DNA of 64,000 nt, from NCBI GenBank assembly GCA_013398955.1, contig VWPU01004038.1, positions 1 through 64,000 on the forward strand, written 5' to 3'. Below, piece after piece: positions 58,596 to 64,000 of this stretch (position 1 is its first letter; each line of letters begins with the position of its first letter). Origin of the DNA: Callaeas wilsoni (Eukaryota > Chordata > Aves > Passeriformes > Callaeidae). Position numbers and translations under genes: made by a program. Below the pieces are notes generated by a model. The model did no database searches. It was given only the letters and a program-made list of their open reading frames with translations, and had not been told where the DNA came from.

Positions 58596-61500
58596 AGCCT
58601 TGGCCATCGGGGAGCCTGGTGCTGCCTACAGGGGACACCTCTGGCCCTGCCCACCACGGTTCCCCCAGCTTTCCCCAGCAGCAGGAAGCAGGCTGGATGT
58701 GCTCTGCCATGGCACCGACCTGAGCGCGAGGCCAAGACCCTCAGAGAGCCCTGCTCTTCCTCCAGCTGGCAAACGGGGCCAGGAGATTATTTGGCATCCC
58801 TTGATGTCCAGTTGAGCAACAGAATCACTAAGACTGGCTGCTTAATAGGGGACTTTTGGCAGCTCCTCTGCTCGGAGGTCAGTCACAGCAGTGAGCAAAT
58901 AACTCTGTCCAGGTGTCAGCTCTTTAAAGGTTTCTTCTGCATCCTTTTTAGTGTTTCTCTTCAGTTCCACTGTTGGCTCTGCTGACAGCCTCAGTGCTGA
59001 AGGAAGCTTAGCACAAGGACTGCGGTGTTATTGTGGTAGCACTTTGTCTCTCTGAACGTCCTCCTTTCCTGTAGGATGGAGGGTGTGTGCTCTGAATTGC
59101 TGAGGTCAAATTCATAAATTCTTCAGGAGCAGAAGAGGGTAAGACTGGTTCAGGGCTGTCAGAGGGCAGATACTGACACACACCACACACCACCTACAGC
59201 TTCTCTTACAGCTGATGTTTGTCACAGTAAAAGGTAGACCATATTTATTTTGACATTCTAATTGCAAAATATAGATTAAATATAGAGAAATCAGTGACTA
59301 CAACAAGCGTACAATGTGGCCGTTGCCTTCATACCATTATTTATCTGCCTAGAAATGTTACAATGCATCTTTTCCCTCATCACACCAATTTTACTCCAGT
59401 CTCGTCTCTAGTTCTTTGCTAGCTGTCAATAACAAGTAATTTTCCTTTTCCTCTGCCCATCACTGCCACCACACTGAATTTTTGGTGGGTGTGATGTTGT
59501 AAGTGTAGAGGTGGGAGGTCATGTCAGGGAAGAATGAGCGGTGGTTCTACAAACCTCAGGTTAGGGTGAGACAAACTACATAGAAAACACTGATTTTTCC
59601 CTTTTCCTTTTCAAAATTCACAGGTTGTGGGTGTGTAAATGCATGGAGTGGTGCTATTGTGAATCATGTTGTAATAATATGATTCAGCATGTGCTTAAGT
59701 AATAAGTTTTTATGGCTAAAAATAAGTCTCACATCTTTAAATGAGCTTGTTCTATATTTGTTGCAGAAGTCCTCCAAAGGCAAAGAAGCAAGGAACCAGA
59801 TAACTGCACGTGCTGTTATCAGATCCCACTGGGAATAGATGAGGTGTCCTCTACAAAGAATTTAAAAAGACATTCAGGGAAGGGTTTTTTCCTTTCTTCT
59901 CACAAGATTCTGAAACTGGAGAACTAAATACAAGGAATTTTTTATTATAGGATAAACTGGTGTGAATCACACAGCTGAGCCAAGGACTAGCAGGGTCAAG
60001 GCAAAGAACAGAATTGCTGGTTTGTTTTGCAGCACTTCGTTGGTATTTTTAACATACATTTTGTACCTCATTTCAACTGCTGATCTGGTGCAATGCATTG
60101 CAGTGTGCAAAGTCAAAAAAAAAATTAAGCTACTGCACTCAGTTCTCATATAAGTCATTTAAATACACCAGTGTTATCTCTCTACCTGTTAGCTATAGGT
60201 AAGCATTATTTTTTGGACAGTAAATGTTGTGACAGAATGAGTCCTGGACTGATGTTCTGATTGCAGGCCATGTGAGCAATAATAAATGTACCCAACTCTT
60301 TCACAGGTGTTTTCTCACAAATGTTCAAATATCTCCAAGTGCTCTGATTCTTCCCAAGTTTGGGTTTTGCACAGTTGATTTCTGGGGTTTCAGAAAAGTA
60401 AAAATGTTTTTTAATGATGTGGAGTGTCTTGGTATTACTCAGGGAACTTCAGATTCCAGTCACTGGTTAGCAAATGTGTATGGGTGATTTTCTGAAACAG
60501 AGTAAGGTTTTGAAAACCAGTGCTAAGTTCTATTTGTGAATTTTGCTCGTTGCAATATTTCACAAAACACAATTACCAACCAGCGTTTGGGCAGAGAAAA
60601 CTCTAACTGAAAATTGTAACTTCTGTATATCAAACTTATGAAACTCCGTTTAATCCTATTACGTTTTTTTAAATCTGATTTGTGCCTGTTTTATGAAAAA
60701 AAAATGTATTTCCCAGTAATTCATGTTTCCATTTTCGAATAGCTTTAGCCTGAAAATATAACGGCAGCATTTATATATTTCTTGGTTTTACTCTCACATT
60801 CTATCACAGGCTAGAAAATGCTTTAACAAATGAAAGACTTGATTGATTATACAATAGAGATTCAATCACAAAGAAACAGCCAGAGGATAAAGCTTCTCGT
60901 TGGTCAAGCTGATGGGCCTTTAAACTTTTGCCTAAATCCACAAAGCCAACAGTTAATTGGAATGGTACCGTTCACTTGCATAAATCTCCCATACACACTC
61001 TGTATTTTATCACAAATCACAGCAATAATTCAGGATTGTATCATTCTCTGTAAAATAAAACACCCTTGTGGTCTCTGAAGAAAAGACTGCAATGCTGTGC
61101 TGGAGAGTGAGCAGCTTCAGCAGGGGATTTCAGATATACAGACTATAATTGCTAAAATTTTGCCTACAACACATCACCTGTGCTTTTATTACAATAGACT
61201 GTGAATCCTCTTGGAGGAACAAACAAACAGCTTCCTCTTCATCCTGAAAACATGGTTAGGGATGTGGAGGTGGTAGCATTGGCAAGAAGCAGTGTTTATT
61301 TCTGTTGGAAACTTCCAACATACCCTGGCAAAGGGTTGGCTAAGGATACTATTCAATGGTTTGACACGAATTCACAGAATAAAAATGCTGTGCTGTTGTG
61401 GCTTCTGGAGGTGTAGTGGGTTCTGTATGTGGTGATCCAATACAGGCCTCAGAAGGACTGGGTTATAATGAAAAGAGCAGGATTCAAGGATAATTCCTGG

Positions 61501-64000
61501 AGACAAAAAGATGAGCTACCATAAAGCACCATAAAGAGCTGGAAGCATGAGGAGTCTAGATCACAGACGCTTTGGAGCAGGTTTTGTAAATCCTAGTTTC
61601 TTTAGCCTGTACCTTATCCTTATCTCTATTCCTAATACCATATCAGAGAACATGATCCTCTCCTACAGCAAAATATAAGACGATACTTGCCAGCAATGCC
61701 TTCTTCCCAAATCTTGTTTATCTAATGTTTAACACTAAACACAGCTTCTAGGTGCTGCAGTCCTAATCCTAACACCAGTTTTGGCCTTTGTCATGCTTCA
61801 AACCCCTTCTGTGCTGTATGTTCTCTAAAGGTACTCTTAGAAATCCTAACCCCAGCCACAGCTCCATACCAGGGCCTGCCCAAACGCTCCAGGAACACAG
61901 AATTATGTTGTGGTGCTTAGGTCTCCACAGTCACCCATTCCCCACTACAACGAAGGGGAAAAGCCACTTGCTTTTACTTGCACCAGTTCTCATGCTTGCC
62001 TTGCCTTCTCTAAACTCTGCACCACTTCAGTGACTCCTTCTCTGTAACTCTGCAGGGCTCTGTTAGCTGTGGAGTAAAAATTACTCACTGTGATATGAAT
62101 TAAACTGGAAGTACGGGTAAGTTTAGGAAATTAATACACTGAGGATTTGTGATCGCTTCTGAATGTAACTAAACCAAGTATCTCTTTCAGTAAGGAAACT
62201 GCAATTTCTTGTTGCCAAGAAGTCTTAAAGTTAATTTTGACGGGGTTCAGGTTGGTTTATGTTGGAATATTAGAGCAAAACTGAGTCGATTCTGTCAGCT
62301 GTATCTGAAATAGAGTTTTAAACTGCACCAGTTACATGCTAAAGAAAATAGAGCCAGATATCAATAGATCTGTCTTTCTGAGGAGTAGAGCCAGTGGTTT
62401 CTACCTTGTGCTCCATCAGTTTAGCCCCAGAATCACACTCTGATATATACAACCTGCTTGTCTTCCCTCTGGTTTCGTTCTCTATAGCAGGATAATGACT
62501 GAGGGAGGCACATTTGTAAAAGTAAGATATCAAAGCAATTGAAACATTATGAATTATTATTATGCCCACAAGACAAGTGGAAATATTTTAATCAGAAAGT
62601 AATTATAGAGCTGTTGTAGGCGCCTTAACGACTGACCTCCAGACAGTTATTTAAGTTTCTGGGTATACTGGAGAGGAACCTTGAGGAAGACATGTAACCT
62701 CCTGATTCAAGTTTTTTCACCTCTGATGCAATTTCAAGTTCAACATAGAAACGTATAGAAAGGGCAAAAGGCTGACACAGGGAGAAGATCTTTCTGTGAA
62801 GGACTGGAGGCTGGATCCTGACAGAGGGCACTGAACCTTCCAGGTGGCAGAGAGTTGTTTCCTCCTGACTAATAGTATATGGGCAATGTCACCTCATTCT
62901 TTCTTTTCTGGTGGAGGAAGATGATGGCAGTTTAAATTCTGAATTGCTGTGGCCCTTACTGAGCTGGCTGGTAGAAGCCTGACCTAGTCTTGTGTCAGTT
63001 CTACCAGCAGGTCACTTGCCTGCTTAAAAAAAATTAAAATTAATAATGCCTATCCCCAACATTCTTTGAAGGACATGTTTGCATTTAAGTTATTTCTACT
63101 GTACTCAGAGAGTTACTTGCCTTGTGTGTAGTTAACGTGACTCATTTAATCCAAAAATAGGATTTGCACACACGTTTTGCAAATCTGCTAACAGCCTACA
63201 TTAGTTCTGCACTCAGTCGTGCTTGCAGCAATGCCTTCTGGGTGCACACCCTGGCTTTTGGAAATCCAGTTTGGTCTTTCCTATTTTCCACTTGTTCGTA
63301 TCTCATCTTCTTCTGTTCAGCTGATTGAAGAGATGTGTTCAGTCACCAGCTTCAGCTTTTGTAGCAAGGGAAAGGTCACTGTTTCTAGATTTTTCTGTTA
63401 TATACAGATTTTTATTCTGCAACACCTTGTATTGTGACAGGAAAATTAAATTTAAGAACACCTACAAAAGTCAGGTCCTTTGGTGTACTAGAAAAGCAGG
63501 ATTTAGTAGTCCAAAAGCTTCTTTGTAAAGCTGTAGGTAAATGAACCTGTAATAAATCAGTTCAGGTACAACAAGTCATGAAAAATATAACACTTGGAAG
63601 ACCAAAAACCCAGCTGCATTTTTATATATCGCATAATCCTTAAATGAAATGCAAGAGTGGTCCCAAAAGGGTGTATTTTGAAACAGGTATGGTTTTGATA
63701 TCCTTATGTTGTTTTAGAAGATATAACTGATTCAAACCCAGTAGTCATGAATTATAGCATATAAAATAGCATATGAAACAAAAATGCTAAACTGTTGGTC
63801 ACTTAAAATATTGTATGGGTTTTTCTAGATGGAGACATCTTTTTTTCTGATCAATAGAGAAGTTAGGGCTTTTTTTACATTATTGCTTTTTTTAATATGT
63901 TAAAAAACCAAAAGCTTTTCTTGAAATGTTTTATTTGTGGAGTTCCATTGTCACAGCAACAGGAACTGTTCTGTTTGCACATAAAAGCTGCACACTTGGG
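58596..64000. other. Intergenic stretch, no recognised genes
   Basis: The first 200 bp are GC-rich, and the rest is AT-rich. No exon, RNA gene or transposon is recognised. PLEKHA5, the next gene on this side in mammals, shows no recognisable WW- or PH-domain exon here. Confidence 0.55.

Overview
The window reads as nuclear DNA of a bird. It is AT-rich and intron-rich, and it carries a CR1 LINE 3' end with the typical avian tail (25,725-26,010), a second CR1-like fragment, and two solo endogenous-retrovirus LTRs. The only clearly recognisable protein-coding gene is PLCZ1 (phospholipase C zeta, the sperm egg-activation factor). It runs on the minus strand, so its 5' end is to the right and its 3' end lies off the left edge. 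Seven coding exons join in perfect reading phase: EF-hand region (26,198-26,365 and 22,123-22,357), catalytic X domain (15,329-15,530; 13,622-13,766; 11,622-11,777), XY linker (3,681-3,911) and the start of the Y domain (1,401-1,557). They total 1,294 nt, about 431 codons. The rest of the Y domain and the C2 domain are outside the window.

Immediately 5' of PLCZ1, on the plus strand at about 27,230-28,033, is the remnant of an intronless gene for the actin-capping protein alpha subunit, best read as CAPZA3. Family landmarks occur in the right order along its length but in at least four different-frame segments, so it is a pseudogene. This head-to-head PLCZ1/CAPZA3 arrangement is the one known in mammals. 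The roughly 0.9 kb GC-rich block between the two is the natural candidate for a former or current shared promoter.

The PLCZ1 introns hold notable repeats: a 39-bp minisatellite at the left edge (1-775), an uninterrupted array of 101 AAGAG units (9,126-9,630), hexanucleotide and dinucleotide repeats, and the CR1 3' end. One unexplained 187-bp open segment with good splice signals (23,381-23,567) could be an alternative first exon of PLCZ1.

From 28 kb to 64 kb I recognise no gene. This stretch holds a 619-bp solo LTR flanked by a 5-bp duplication (40,735-41,353), a 673-bp solo LTR flanked by a 6-bp duplication (57,917-58,589), an 89-bp tandem duplication (47,041-47,218), an (AAT)n tract, a CR1-like fragment near 54.9 kb and a weak candidate exon pair near 42-43 kb. 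No tRNA, rRNA or CRISPR array is visible.
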